The notes: generated by a model not told the origin, from the letters alone. DNA of 59,036 nt from Candidatus Pacearchaeota archaeon (GCA_018304025.1 JAGVXA010000003.1:1-59036); one strand, 5' to 3'; positions 36,670 through 46,661 are shown, counted from the stretch's first letter. Numbers and translations: made by a program.

Positions 36670-39066
36670 ATGGGGCAAGGTGGAAAAGAGGAAGTTAGAA
36701 TTTTTGTTATTTTTCTGTTAGGAATAATCTTATTCAGCGGCTGTGTTAGTGCTGCCTGCGACTGGTACAATGCTTTCCCATTTGAGACGGGAAATGCTGC
36801 CTGCGCAAGACACTCTGCAAACAGCATATGCAAACAAACTACATTTAATTTTTTCCGTGGCTGCGACGGGCGCACGCTGACTGGATGTTTAAACTGCGTT
36901 GACTGCTGCACGTGCATCGAAGACAGCGATTGCGGAACAACTCAGTGCGTTCAGAGTGATAGTGGCTGGGAATATGACGTGTATACTTGTTCTGCCGACG
37001 GCAATTGCTTAAGCAGCGGTACGCCATGCGCTGGCACTTGCGACGCAAGCAAGGGCGGATGCTTGGAATGTAAAACTGATGATGACTGCGATACTGGAGA
37101 AACATGCGACGCGACAAATAATTGTGTTGGCGGAGAGGAAGAAGAGACTTGCGATGGATTGAGCTGCACTTCTGCCTGCGAAGATTATTGCGAAAGTTTA
37201 GGCAAGATTTGCTCTAATGGAAATTGTATTGCGCAAGGTGTTTTGCCTTGCCCGAGAACTTGCACGACTGCGGCAGACTGCGTTCCTTGCTGCAACGGGC
37301 TCAAATACGAACACGGCACACCGACTTGTGTTGCAGGAATTTGCAAGTATGCTGGAGAATTTACCTGCCCAACTGGCGGAGGATGCAGTGATGAAAAGGG
37401 CTGCTGCGGGACATTGAGAGAAGACTGCTGCGACGGAAAGATTTGCTATGGAGGTTTGAGCTGCGGTACTGACAGAATCTGCAGGAATACCTGCACTTCA
37501 GAAAAAGAGAGCACGTTTAGATGCAGCGGAAGTCAAAGCCAGAAATGCATTGAAGACAGCGACGGCAATTTTATTTGGAAAGATTATGGGGACTGCGGCG
37601 CACTAAATTCTGAATGCGATCCTTTAACAGGACTTTGCGATTCGCCTATCGGAGGAACATGCAAGGGAAGTTTGGATTGCATGGAAATACAAGCTGCGCC
37701 AGAAAGCCTGATTCCATCTGTTGCCTGCTGCGGTTTAAACAGTTATCAGGTGTGCGAAAAAATTGGAAGCAGATGGGGCGGAATGCCTGCTGAAGGTATT
37801 GCTTGTTCTGAAGGAAAAATATGCAGCGGCGAATCTGGCGTGTGGCAGCCAAGAGAATCTGCGTCGGAAATACCATGCACTTATCCTTGTGACGCAAAAT
37901 CTTATACAAATGGAACTTATTTTAAGTGCAGCGGCTCCCAGCAAATTAATTCCAAATATTCTAAGAACGAGTGTGTTGATGAACCTCCGATTCTCTGCGA
38001 AGAAGGATGCGACGCTGCGACTGGGCAATGCAAGGAAAGCGCGCCTTGCGGAAGCCGTGAAGGAACATCCTGTTGTTCGACAGAACCGAAATGCAGTTCT
38101 GAAATAGATTTGGCTTGCAATAATGACACGGGAAAATGCGAGCACTGCGGAAGAAAGGGGGAAAGGTCCTGCAGTGATGGATGCGGCAGCGGATTAATTA
38201 CTGGAGATGACGGAATATGCGGAGACTGTGATATTCTCGAATTGAGATGGGATGGCGAAAAAAAAGAAAAAATAAACACGAGCGTGGAAAATCAAAAAGT
38301 ATATGCTGTTGTTGAAGGAAGCAGCGCCTGCCATGCATCTGGATTTAAATTAGACAGCCTAACAATTTATGAAAAAAATTCTCTTTTGGAATTTCTAAAT
38401 GACGAAGTTGATTCCGCGTCTGGAGATGAATTATTATTTGACTCAAAGAACCAAGTAAAGTTTGAATGGATTTCTGAAATGGGGCAAAGCACTGAACCGA
38501 AATATTTTTTTGAAATAACTTATGAAAAAAATAAAAAACTGAAGAGTTATGATTTGGGTGTTTTATTCTGCAACAGCTGGTACAGAAAGGGCAGTGATTT
38601 GAAGAAGATAATGGCTTGCGAAGATTACACTAAAGTTGAGGGATACGCTAAAACCCAGTGCCTTGCTGATTGTTCGGGTGTTGGCGTGAAAGAATCTGCG
38701 TCGCTAGGATACGCTGGAATGCAGACTCCTGCGTGCGGGTGGGTTGATGAAAAATGCGCATTGATATATCAAGATGAGAAAGAGGGAGCTGAAGGAACAA
38801 GATATAATTGCGCAATTGAATATGACAAATTAGACGAATGTGATTCAAGCGACTCTCTTAGGACGATTATTTATCGGGGCAAGGAACTGGACAGCAGCGG
38901 AAAAGTTATTGCGGGCAGCACTAAATGCGGCGCTGGATGCGGAACAGATATTTGCACAAAACAAGTTTTATGCCCTGGAATTGTAAAAATGCCTTTCTTT
39001 GGAATTATCAATTTAGTAATTGCCCTGATGCTTATTGGAGCGATTTATTTTATAAAAAGAAAATGA
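36670..39066 (+). CDS. Large secreted Cys-rich membrane-anchored protein, paralog of 33912..36146
   Basis: Signal peptide, Cys repeats, C-terminal 'KMPFFGIINLVIALMLIGAIYFIKRK'; similar C-terminal module layout. Confidence 0.72.
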   Translation: MGQGGKEEVRIFVIFLLGIILFSGCVSAACDWYNAFPFETGNAACARHSANSICKQTTFNFFRGCDGRTLTGCLNCVDCCTCIEDSDCGTTQCVQSDSGWEYDVYTCSADGNCLSSGTPCAGTCDASKGGCLECKTDDDCDTGETCDATNNCVGGEEEETCDGLSCTSACEDYCESLGKICSNGNCIAQGVLPCPRTCTTAADCVPCCNGLKYEHGTPTCVAGICKYAGEFTCPTGGGCSDEKGCCGTLREDCCDGKICYGGLSCGTDRICRNTCTSEKESTFRCSGSQSQKCIEDSDGNFIWKDYGDCGALNSECDPLTGLCDSPIGGTCKGSLDCMEIQAAPESLIPSVACCGLNSYQVCEKIGSRWGGMPAEGIACSEGKICSGESGVWQPRESASEIPCTYPCDAKSYTNGTYFKCSGSQQINSKYSKNECVDEPPILCEEGCDAATGQCKESAPCGSREGTSCCSTEPKCSSEIDLACNNDTGKCEHCGRKGERSCSDGCGSGLITGDDGICGDCDILELRWDGEKKEKINTSVENQKVYAVVEGSSACHASGFKLDSLTIYEKNSLLEFLNDEVDSASGDELLFDSKNQVKFEWISEMGQSTEPKYFFEITYEKNKKLKSYDLGVLFCNSWYRKGSDLKKIMACEDYTKVEGYAKTQCLADCSGVGVKESASLGYAGMQTPACGWVDEKCALIYQDEKEGAEGTRYNCAIEYDKLDECDSSDSLRTIIYRGKELDSSGKVIAGSTKCGAGCGTDICTKQVLCPGIVKMPFFGIINLVIALMLIGAIYFIKRK

Positions 39067-40505
39067 ATAAAAAAATATTTTTGCTGATAATTGCTTGCAT
39101 GCTTTTTTCCAGAGCTGGGGCAATTTCAAGCGATTTGAAAGAAACATACCGTCCGAGCGAGACAGCGATTGTAAAACTTTCCGGGAATATTTTGGAGCCG
39201 ATTTCTCTTTCACAGATTAAAATAAAGAGAGTTAATCAGGCAGTTGGATTCGAGGGAGATGCTGCCAAAATTGGAGATGATTATTACATCTGGTTTATTG
39301 CTCCGCTGAATACAAACAATTATACTTTGGTTGTGGAGGATGTTTATACGACTTATGGGGGAGTTTCAGTGATAGCAGAGTTTTATCAAGAGTTTATTGT
39401 TGCTGGAGAACAGATAGATTATTCTGTAAATCCTGGCGCGATTTTTGAAACAGATAATTTTGAGATTGTTGTGAATCTTTACGAAGATTTTGACAAACTG
39501 ATAAGCATTGATTTTCCGGAAGTCAGAGATTTTGTTTTGAAGCCTGGAATTAATTATGTTGATTTTTCTGTTGAAGATACTGCTGGAACGCAAATAACGA
39601 CGATTAATGTAGGAGATTATACAATTCCAGCTTATATTGTTGGGAAGGGAGTTGAGGAAGAAATTATCGTACCTGACTCTGAAAGCTGCAATAATGGAGA
39701 AATAGAAAACGATGAAGTTTGCGAGTGCGGAGACGATGAAGAATGCGGAAATTCAGATGATGATTTGGACGGGGAGAACTGCACGAGTTTTGGTTTTGAT
39801 TCTGGAAATTTGTTCTGCAAAGACGGATGCACGAATTTTGACAAAGATGATTGCGCTTATGAAGAGGAGGTTACAGCAAAAAATTATTTTTTCAGATTTA
39901 ATCCGCGAATGATTAAAGGAACTGTTTTGATTTCGGAGCAGTCTGGAGAATATAGATTTGGAATTATTAACCTTGGAGAAGAAATTATTGAGAATGTGTC
40001 TTTAGAATATAACGAAGAAATGTTTCTTATTTACCCTGACGGCGGAGTAGATATTGATATTAATGAAACTGTTTATTTTAACTTGAGCTTGAAGGGATTT
40101 AACGACGACATAAGGGAAGTTGTCAAGGCGAGCGCTGGCGGCAAGGAAGATTACCTGCTGATTAAGATTACTGGGACGACTGATGAAGGAGAAACAACAA
40201 CGGAATATATTGGAGAAGAAAGCGCAACTGAGCCGTTATATTACTGCTCTGAACTGAACGGGCTGAAATGCACTGGAGATGAAGCGTGTTCTGAAACTGA
40301 AAAAGTCACGATTGATGAATCTGCCTGCTGTGTCGGAACTTGCGCGGAACCTGAAAGCGGGGGAAGTTATGCGTGGGTAGGTTATTTGATTGCTGGAATT
40401 GTGATTCTAGGATTGATAATTATTTGGGTGAAATACAAAAAGGCAGGGGGAGAAAAAAATCCTTTGGAGAGGCAGGTCAGAGAAATAGAGAAAAAAATGC
40501 GCTAG
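39063..40505 (+). CDS. Secreted membrane-anchored protein sharing a Cys-rich module with 31823..33874
   Basis: Start at internal ATG 39063 (MNKKIFLLIIACMLFSRAGA), ATGA overlap with upstream gene; C-terminal TM. Confidence 0.75.
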   Translation: MNKKIFLLIIACMLFSRAGAISSDLKETYRPSETAIVKLSGNILEPISLSQIKIKRVNQAVGFEGDAAKIGDDYYIWFIAPLNTNNYTLVVEDVYTTYGGVSVIAEFYQEFIVAGEQIDYSVNPGAIFETDNFEIVVNLYEDFDKLISIDFPEVRDFVLKPGINYVDFSVEDTAGTQITTINVGDYTIPAYIVGKGVEEEIIVPDSESCNNGEIENDEVCECGDDEECGNSDDDLDGENCTSFGFDSGNLFCKDGCTNFDKDDCAYEEEVTAKNYFFRFNPRMIKGTVLISEQSGEYRFGIINLGEEIIENVSLEYNEEMFLIYPDGGVDIDINETVYFNLSLKGFNDDIREVVKASAGGKEDYLLIKITGTTDEGETTTEYIGEESATEPLYYCSELNGLKCTGDEACSETEKVTIDESACCVGTCAEPESGGSYAWVGYLIAGIVILGLIIIWVKYKKAGGEKNPLERQVREIEKKMR

Positions 40506-41017
40506 GATTTTTTATTTTTTGATTTTTTCTTAGATGGTTTCTTTTTTATTTGCTTTTTTGCAAAAGATTGAGGGAGATTTTTCTGTTGCTGCTGAAATAA
40601 ATGCGGCGCAATTTCTTTTAATTTTTGCAATAGCGTATTTCTTTCAACGATTGTGTTTTTTGTTACGGCGTCGTAATGGTGCAGTCTCTGCGTGATTGCG
40701 TTTCCTATTTCATTCATTTCAGTGTTGGAGATTGCAATTCTTTCCGGGCTGATTATCTCGACGTGGGAGGGCATGTAGGTAAAAAGAGTCATTACATAAC
40801 TTTGCAGAGAGTCTAATTCCACGTCGACTTCTGCAAACGAAGTGAAAAGCGTTTGAGAATCCTTAACTGGCTGCGGCTCGTGAATAACCTTATTTGTAAT
40901 TTTTACGCCTGCTTCTGAGCCGAGCTTGAGAACCAGTGTTGTCAGTGCCTCCATTACATGCTCTTTGGGGCGGCCTAAAATTTCCAATAAAAGTGTTGCA
41001 TTAATTTTGTAATCCAT
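40502..41017 (-). CDS. Conserved-looking hypothetical protein with Lys-rich tail
   Basis: 171-aa ORF. Confidence 0.6.
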   Translation of the reverse strand: MDYKINATLLLEILGRPKEHVMEALTTLVLKLGSEAGVKITNKVIHEPQPVKDSQTLFTSFAEVDVELDSLQSYVMTLFTYMPSHVEIISPERIAISNTEMNEIGNAITQRLHHYDAVTKNTIVERNTLLQKLKEIAPHLFQQQQKNLPQSFAKKQIKKKPSKKKSKNKKS

Positions 41018-41047
41018 GTTTTAACTTGGCAAGAGGGGTTTTAAAAT

Positions 41048-41731
41048 TTATAGTTTTCTTAAAGCCAACAAAATTATTATTATAACAGTAAATATTGTAA
41101 ACGCGTAAATAATTCCTGTTCTGTTTTTTTCCTGCTTTGATGCAAATGGCTGGGAAGACTGCCCGGCTGGAGAGTTAAGGGTTATTTTTTCCGAAGCATC
41201 TGAAACAACTTGAAAATTTTTATTTTCTGATTGATTAATTTGCTCAGCAAGATGACTTGTTTTTTTGTCTCTGCCGGATTCTGCGATATCTTCAGAAATT
41301 TCTTCGGCTTGCTGCTTTTCTCCTACGCAATTATTTTCATCTTCTTTTGTTGACTCTATGAATAACCACCCGCCCTCGCATTTGTTCCAGGAAAAATCGT
41401 TGTTTTTGTCGTCTTTCAAAAGAATTGTTTCGTCGATTATTTCATCGCCCTTTTTTAAGATTACTTTTTCATCTGAATTGTCGAGCCATTGAGAATCAAA
41501 GCTTACGACTAAATAAGACGTGAATGAGCCGTTTAAGCTGCGCGTTTTTCCGTCGTTATTTTCTAAGAAATAGCTTTCTAAATTTACTTCTTGCTCTGAA
41601 TAGAGCTCTATCCATTCGTTTCCTGTATCGGCGCCAGGAGGATTTGGTTCTACTTCTGATAGTTCTAATGCTAAAATGTTCGGTAAAACGAAGATTAATA
41701 AAATTAATTTAGTAATTGATTTCATAGTCAA
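41048..41731 (-). CDS. Secreted lamin-tail-domain (LTD)-like protein with C-terminal TM
   Basis: 'LSEVEPNPPGADTGNEWIELYSEQEVNLESYFLENNDG' LTD signature; C-terminal hydrophobic helix. Confidence 0.75.
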   Translation of the reverse strand: MTMKSITKLILLIFVLPNILALELSEVEPNPPGADTGNEWIELYSEQEVNLESYFLENNDGKTRSLNGSFTSYLVVSFDSQWLDNSDEKVILKKGDEIIDETILLKDDKNNDFSWNKCEGGWLFIESTKEDENNCVGEKQQAEEISEDIAESGRDKKTSHLAEQINQSENKNFQVVSDASEKITLNSPAGQSSQPFASKQEKNRTGIIYAFTIFTVIIIILLALRKL

Positions 41732-42422
41732 CTAGCCTTTGCTGAGAGTCGAGCAAATAAAATGTATTTTTGGCAGATGGGCTAGATTGCCAAAATAATG
41801 CTGTTTGGTTGTCTGTCCCATTTAAGAGATGGAGAGTTATTTGCCCGAGGGAAATGTCCTGGAAATTATATTTTTTTCTTCCTTCTTCTCTTAGAGTCCA
41901 ATTTTTTAAATTCAATTCCTTGCAATTGTTCTTTATTGAAATTGCTTTTTCTTTTATTTTCAAATTAAAACAGCTGTAATATCCGGAATGATTCCAAATT
42001 CCTTTTTCGTTATCTATCGCGAATTTTTCAGCTTCGATAAATTCGTCTGCGTCTGAATCCAAAAGATATTTTGTTGCAAAGCCTTGCTTGACGAGCTCCA
42101 GATTCAAATATTCCGGCGCGTAAACTTTTGCAAGCGTCCTCCCGTATTTATCTAATCCGTTTTTTTCGATGGTTGCTGTTTTATTTTCAAAATTTTTCAA
42201 GAAATTTTTTGCTTGTTCGTAGCCGTACTCATTTTTTTCCGGAGTGTTTATGTTTTTCAGCCTTATTGCTGTTTTGTCCTGCAACTCCAGAGTATCTCCG
42301 TCTATAACTCTTGAAATTATGACTTGTTGAGTTGAATCATTTGCTGATGAAAGAAGAAAAATGTTGCTGGCGATTAATCCGGTTATCAGAAAGGAAAGAA
42401 GGAACGCGTGTTTTTTATCCAT
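41709..42422 (-). CDS. Secreted thermonuclease (SNase-like)
   Basis: 'VISRVIDGDTLELQDKTAIRLKNINTPEKNEYGYEQAKNFLKN...LDKYGRTLAKVY...NLELVKQGFA'. Confidence 0.88.
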   Translation of the reverse strand: MDKKHAFLLSFLITGLIASNIFLLSSANDSTQQVIISRVIDGDTLELQDKTAIRLKNINTPEKNEYGYEQAKNFLKNFENKTATIEKNGLDKYGRTLAKVYAPEYLNLELVKQGFATKYLLDSDADEFIEAEKFAIDNEKGIWNHSGYYSCFNLKIKEKAISIKNNCKELNLKNWTLREEGRKKYNFQDISLGQITLHLLNGTDNQTALFWQSSPSAKNTFYLLDSQQRLVDYEINY

Positions 42423-42491
42423 TTTAATTTATTGATTCGGGAGTTAAATATTTAGCGAATAATTTATATAATAGGATTTTTTATCTGGGTT

Positions 42492-43433
42492 ATGGAAGAA
42501 TATGATTTTATTATTCTTGGGGCTGGCGTGACAGGGCTTTCGGCTGGAATGTACGGCGCGCGACTCGGAATGAAAACTTTGGTTTTGGGACATTCGTTTG
42601 GAAGCGAGATGCCTGTTGGCGGAACTATCACTACAACAAAAGTTATGGAAAACTGGCCCGGAGAAATCAGGATAAGCGGAAAAGAATTAGCTAACAAGAT
42701 AAAAGAGCACGCGTTGTCTTATGAATTAGTTACGATTAAAGAAGAAAAGGTTGAACGTGTTGAGAAAAGAGGAAAAGAATTTTTTGTTAGAACTTCTAAT
42801 GCAGAGTATTTGGGGAAAACAATTTTGTTTGCTACTGGAACAAAATGGAAAAAGTTGAAAGTTCCAGGAGGGGAAGAATTTGAAAACAGAGGGGTTTTCT
42901 ACTGCGCTTTATGTGATGCGCCGTTGTTTAGAAATAAAATTGTGGCTGTTATTGGCGGGGCTGATTCGGGAGCAAGGGGAGCGTTGCTATTAGCTGAATA
43001 CGCGAAAAAAGTTTACATTGTTGAAGTTTTGGACAGAATAATGGCTGAAAAAAGCAATCTGAAAAAATTAGAACAGAATAAAAAAATTGAAGTTATTACC
43101 GGGCGGAAAGTTGCAGAGATAATCGGAAAAAGTTTTGTTGAAAAAATCGTGCTTGACAAGGAGCATAGTGGAGAGAAGGAAATAAATGTTGATGGTGTTT
43201 TGGTTTCTATTGGGCGGACTGCCTTGTCTGAGCTGGCTAAAGAGCTGGGCGTTAAATTAAACAAGCAAGGGGAAATTTTAACAGACTACAAATCTTCTGA
43301 AACAAATATTCTGGGAGTTTACGCTGCAGGCGATGTTGTTGAGAAGAAATTGAAGCAAGCTATAACTGGGGCGGCGGAAGGATGCATTGCTGCGAGTTCT
43401 GCTTATGATTATTTGAAGATGAATTTTCAATAA
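42492..43433 (+). CDS. trxB: Thioredoxin reductase family FAD-dependent oxidoreductase
   Basis: 'DFIILGAGVTGLSAGMYGARLGMKTLVLG', 'FYCALCDAP' redox CxxC, 'VIGGADSGARGALLLAEYAKKVYIVE', 'GVYAAGDVV'. Confidence 0.9.
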   Translation: MEEYDFIILGAGVTGLSAGMYGARLGMKTLVLGHSFGSEMPVGGTITTTKVMENWPGEIRISGKELANKIKEHALSYELVTIKEEKVERVEKRGKEFFVRTSNAEYLGKTILFATGTKWKKLKVPGGEEFENRGVFYCALCDAPLFRNKIVAVIGGADSGARGALLLAEYAKKVYIVEVLDRIMAEKSNLKKLEQNKKIEVITGRKVAEIIGKSFVEKIVLDKEHSGEKEINVDGVLVSIGRTALSELAKELGVKLNKQGEILTDYKSSETNILGVYAAGDVVEKKLKQAITGAAEGCIAASSAYDYLKMNFQ

Positions 43434-43463
43434 GTTTTTAAATGGAAAGGGACATTTAATAAG

Positions 43464-43922
43464 ATGATTAAAAAGAGGAGAGCTTTGTCGCCAGTTATTG
43501 CAACTATACTTCTTGTTTCAATAGCGCTGGTTTTGGCTGTCATAATATTCTTGTGGGCCAGGTCGTTTATTGGAGAAGGATTGGAAAAAGAAGGGAGGGC
43601 AATAGATAAATCCTGCGAAGAGGTTGTGTTTAGTGCTGAAGCTTTTCCTGGAACATTAACTGTTGAGAATTTAGGAAATGTAGCTATTTATGGCGTTGAG
43701 ATTAAACGTGTTGATAACCAGCTCGGCACAGAAATAAGCCAAGCGGAACAGTTCAAGAGTTCAATTACAATTGGAGCAACAGGAAATGTTGAGTTGCCTT
43801 TAGAAATAGGCGCGAGAGATACAATAATGGTTATTCCTGTTTTGCTTGGCGAAAAAGGAAGCCAGACAGGAACGCATAAATGCGACGACGATTATGGTGT
43901 AGAAATTACTGTGGGAGATTAA
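43464..43922 (+). CDS. Archaeal type IV pilin-like protein
   Basis: Class III-like signal 'KKRRALSPVIATILLVSIALVLAVIIFLWARSF'. Confidence 0.8.
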   Translation: MIKKRRALSPVIATILLVSIALVLAVIIFLWARSFIGEGLEKEGRAIDKSCEEVVFSAEAFPGTLTVENLGNVAIYGVEIKRVDNQLGTEISQAEQFKSSITIGATGNVELPLEIGARDTIMVIPVLLGEKGSQTGTHKCDDDYGVEITVGD

Positions 43923-43923
43923 A

Positions 43924-44517
43924 ATGGGCGACAAAAAAGGAGGTGAGTACACAACCTGCGCTTTCCGTTTAGTAAAACGGAAAAAGGGAATTTCTTCTGT
44001 TATTGCAACAGTGGGATTACTACTGTTAACAGTTGTGGTTGTAGCTGTATTGATTGTGTTTGTTGTTCCTTTTGTCCGAGATAATCTTAATGAAAGCACT
44101 TCGTGCTTGGATTACTCAGAATATTTTAGTTTTAATGAGAAATTTGATAAGTTTAATTGCTACGAGCTTAAGCCTGGAAATTCAAATCAGAAGCTGTATA
44201 AACTTTCTGTCGGCGCTAAAACTGCTGAGGAATTGATTGGAGAACAAATTAAGGGATTTAAATTGGTTTTTTATGGCGACGATGCTTCGATTACTAAAGA
44301 CGTATCTTTGGGAGATTCTGCTTCAAAACTTGGAGGGGGAGTGTACATGACATATAACGAGGAAGAACCAATAAAAATTCCAAAACCAGGGGAAACAATA
44401 ACTTATGTTTATGTCACTGACAAAGCATTTAGCAAGGCAGAGATTTATGTTAAATTAAAATCTGGAAAAGATTGTTCTGACACGAGTGATTTCATAGCGC
44501 TGGGAGTGTGCAACTAA
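43924..44517 (+). CDS. Archaeal type IV pilin-like protein
   Basis: 'VKRKKGISSVIATVGLLLLTVVVVAVLIVFVVPF'. Confidence 0.78.
   Translation: MGDKKGGEYTTCAFRLVKRKKGISSVIATVGLLLLTVVVVAVLIVFVVPFVRDNLNESTSCLDYSEYFSFNEKFDKFNCYELKPGNSNQKLYKLSVGAKTAEELIGEQIKGFKLVFYGDDASITKDVSLGDSASKLGGGVYMTYNEEEPIKIPKPGETITYVYVTDKAFSKAEIYVKLKSGKDCSDTSDFIALGVCN
43945..43983 (+). promoter_or_regulatory. Repeated element copy 1: GAGTACACAACCTGCG followed by hairpin TTTCCGTTT-AGTA-AAACGGAAA
   Basis: 16 nt identical to 51113-51128, followed by a hairpin of similar position and sequence in both copies. Confidence 0.6.
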
Positions 44518-45068
44518 TGAAAAAATCCGGACAAATTTGGATTGAAACTGTTTTGTATACTTTAATCGGATTAGCTTTGATTGGCATAAGCCTTGCAATT
44601 ATCACGCCAAGAATAAATGCTGCGCGAGATAAACTTCTTGTTGAACAAACGATTGAGTCTTTAGGAATTTTAGACGGCAAAATTGACGAAGTTGCGAGAA
44701 ATGGGCATGGAAACAAAAGAGTTGTGGAAGAATTTATTATGAAAAAAGGAGAGATGTATATTAATACTAATGAGAATAAAATCATTTTTAATCTGACTGG
44801 TTTAAGCAAGCCTTATTCTGAGCCGGGAGCATCTATAAACAAAAGCAGAGTAGAAATTATTTCCTGGAATACTAAAAAAGGAGCTGTTGCTTCCTTAACT
44901 CTTAATTATAAAAATATTGTAATAATTGATACAGAAGACAGCGGCGCAAATGAAATTAAAAAATTTAATGCCGCTGCAACACCGTATAGATTCAGTATTG
45001 AGAATATGGGTAAAAACCCTCCAGATACGCTAGAGAGAATAAGAATTGAAGAAACCTCTGGAAGATAG
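44517..45068 (+). CDS. Pilin-like protein
   Basis: 'MKKSGQIWIETVLYTLIGLALIGISLAIITPRI', Glu near +5 of the predicted mature N-terminus; ATGA overlap with upstream gene. Confidence 0.72.
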   Translation: MKKSGQIWIETVLYTLIGLALIGISLAIITPRINAARDKLLVEQTIESLGILDGKIDEVARNGHGNKRVVEEFIMKKGEMYINTNENKIIFNLTGLSKPYSEPGASINKSRVEIISWNTKKGAVASLTLNYKNIVIIDTEDSGANEIKKFNAAATPYRFSIENMGKNPPDTLERIRIEETSGR

Positions 45069-45098
45069 TTTTAAATAAATAATCTGTTTGAGAAACAC

Positions 45099-46619
45099 AT
45101 GGTAACGCGAATTAATTTGAGTCCTACAATCCCTGCATTGCCGAGAAATACTGACAAAAAAAAGGTGGATGTTCGATATATGCTGATTCCCCCGTATGCT
45201 TCTGCTCATATCTACTGGGACGACAAACTGAAAGAAGTTATTTATGATTTGGAAGAACCAATTTTAGACGACTATGAATGGATAACGCTTCAAAAGATTG
45301 AAGACGCGATGCTTGAATTGATAAATGTTAATGTTGCGATAGAAAAAACTTTAGAGGCGACTTCGGATTATATAGACAGAACTGCAAGATTATTAATTGA
45401 CGAGCTGAATATCAAGATCAGCGCGGAAAGTTATGACAAGATATTTTATTTTTTGTTCAGAGATTTTATCGGATTGAATGAGATTGATCCTTTGCTCAGG
45501 GATTATTTTATAGAAGATATAGAATGCAATGGCGTCGAAACGCCGGTTTATCTCGTGCACAGAGTTTACAGAAATTTGAAAACGAATATTGTTTATCAAG
45601 ACATGGACAAACTTGCAAGTTTTATTGAAAAGCTGGCCCAGAGAACTGGGAGATATGTTTCTTACGCGCAGCCGCTTCTTGACGGGACGCTGCCTGACGG
45701 ATCGAGAGTCAATGCTACCTACACAAAAGATATTAGTTCGAGGGGGCCCACATTTACAATCAGAAAATTTACAAAAATTCCGTGGACGCCGGTTCAATTA
45801 ATAGCTATGAATACTTTAAGTCCGGAGATGCTTGCTTACTTTTGGATACTTCTGGAAAACAAATCGAACATCCTGATTGCTGGCGGAACTGCTTCTGGAA
45901 AAACGACTTTGTTAAATGCTTTGGCTTTTTTTATTCCTCCGGAAGCAAGAGTTGTTTCTATCGAGGACACGAGAGAAATTAATTTGCCGAGGGAAAACTG
46001 GCTGCCTTCTGTTGCAAGAACTTCGATTGGAGTTGGAAAAGTTGGAGAGATTGACTTATTCGAAATTTTGAAAAGTTCTTTCAGACAGAATCCGGATTAT
46101 TTGATAGTTGGAGAAGTAAGGGGAAAAGAAGCGTTTGTCTTGTTTCAGGGGATGGCTTCAGGACATAGCTCGATAAGCACGATACACGCTGATTCAGTAG
46201 ACACATTGGTCAGAAGACTTGAAACTCCGCCGATTAGTCTGTCTCCTACATTAATTAATTCGCTGGATTGCGTTGCTGTAATTGCTCATGCTGTTGCAAA
46301 AAAACAGGAGACTAGAAAAGTCAGAGAAATTGTAGAAATTGTTAATGTTGACAAGAGCGGAACCACTTTGGTAAATACGCCATTTAAATGGGACCCGAGC
46401 AAAGATATTTTTTACTACAAAAGGCAAAGCAAGGTTTTTGAAAAAATTTCTATGAGGACTGGAAAAAGCATAGAGGAGCTGCAACAAGATATGATATCTC
46501 GGTCGAAATTGCTGTATTCTTTATATAAAAAGAAAATTTTTGATTTTGACGAGGTTGGAAGAATTGTAAATGAATATCACAAGAATCCTGCGGAGATTTT
46601 GCGGAAATACCTGCTATGA
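45099..46619 (+). CDS. Type II/IV secretion ATPase (TadA/VirB11/archaeal pilus ATPase)
   Basis: Walker A 'GGTASGKTT', 'VVSIEDTREINLPRENW', 'VGEVRGKEAFVLFQGMASGHSSISTIHAD'. Confidence 0.93.
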   Translation: MVTRINLSPTIPALPRNTDKKKVDVRYMLIPPYASAHIYWDDKLKEVIYDLEEPILDDYEWITLQKIEDAMLELINVNVAIEKTLEATSDYIDRTARLLIDELNIKISAESYDKIFYFLFRDFIGLNEIDPLLRDYFIEDIECNGVETPVYLVHRVYRNLKTNIVYQDMDKLASFIEKLAQRTGRYVSYAQPLLDGTLPDGSRVNATYTKDISSRGPTFTIRKFTKIPWTPVQLIAMNTLSPEMLAYFWILLENKSNILIAGGTASGKTTLLNALAFFIPPEARVVSIEDTREINLPRENWLPSVARTSIGVGKVGEIDLFEILKSSFRQNPDYLIVGEVRGKEAFVLFQGMASGHSSISTIHADSVDTLVRRLETPPISLSPTLINSLDCVAVIAHAVAKKQETRKVREIVEIVNVDKSGTTLVNTPFKWDPSKDIFYYKRQSKVFEKISMRTGKSIEELQQDMISRSKLLYSLYKKKIFDFDEVGRIVNEYHKNPAEILRKYLL

Positions 46620-46661
46620 TTAAGTTGAAAAGTATTTAAATCTGATTTTGTTTCTAACGAA

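Noticed and set aside
37735-38279. Antisense ORFs (136 and 120 aa) over the Cys-rich gene
   Set aside because: Reverse-complement artefacts of Cys/Gly-rich coding sequence; no family resemblance.
38925-39062. N-terminal extension of the 38925..40505 ORF
   Set aside because: Lies within the upstream gene's coding sequence; a clean signal peptide starts at ATG 39063 with ATGA coupling.
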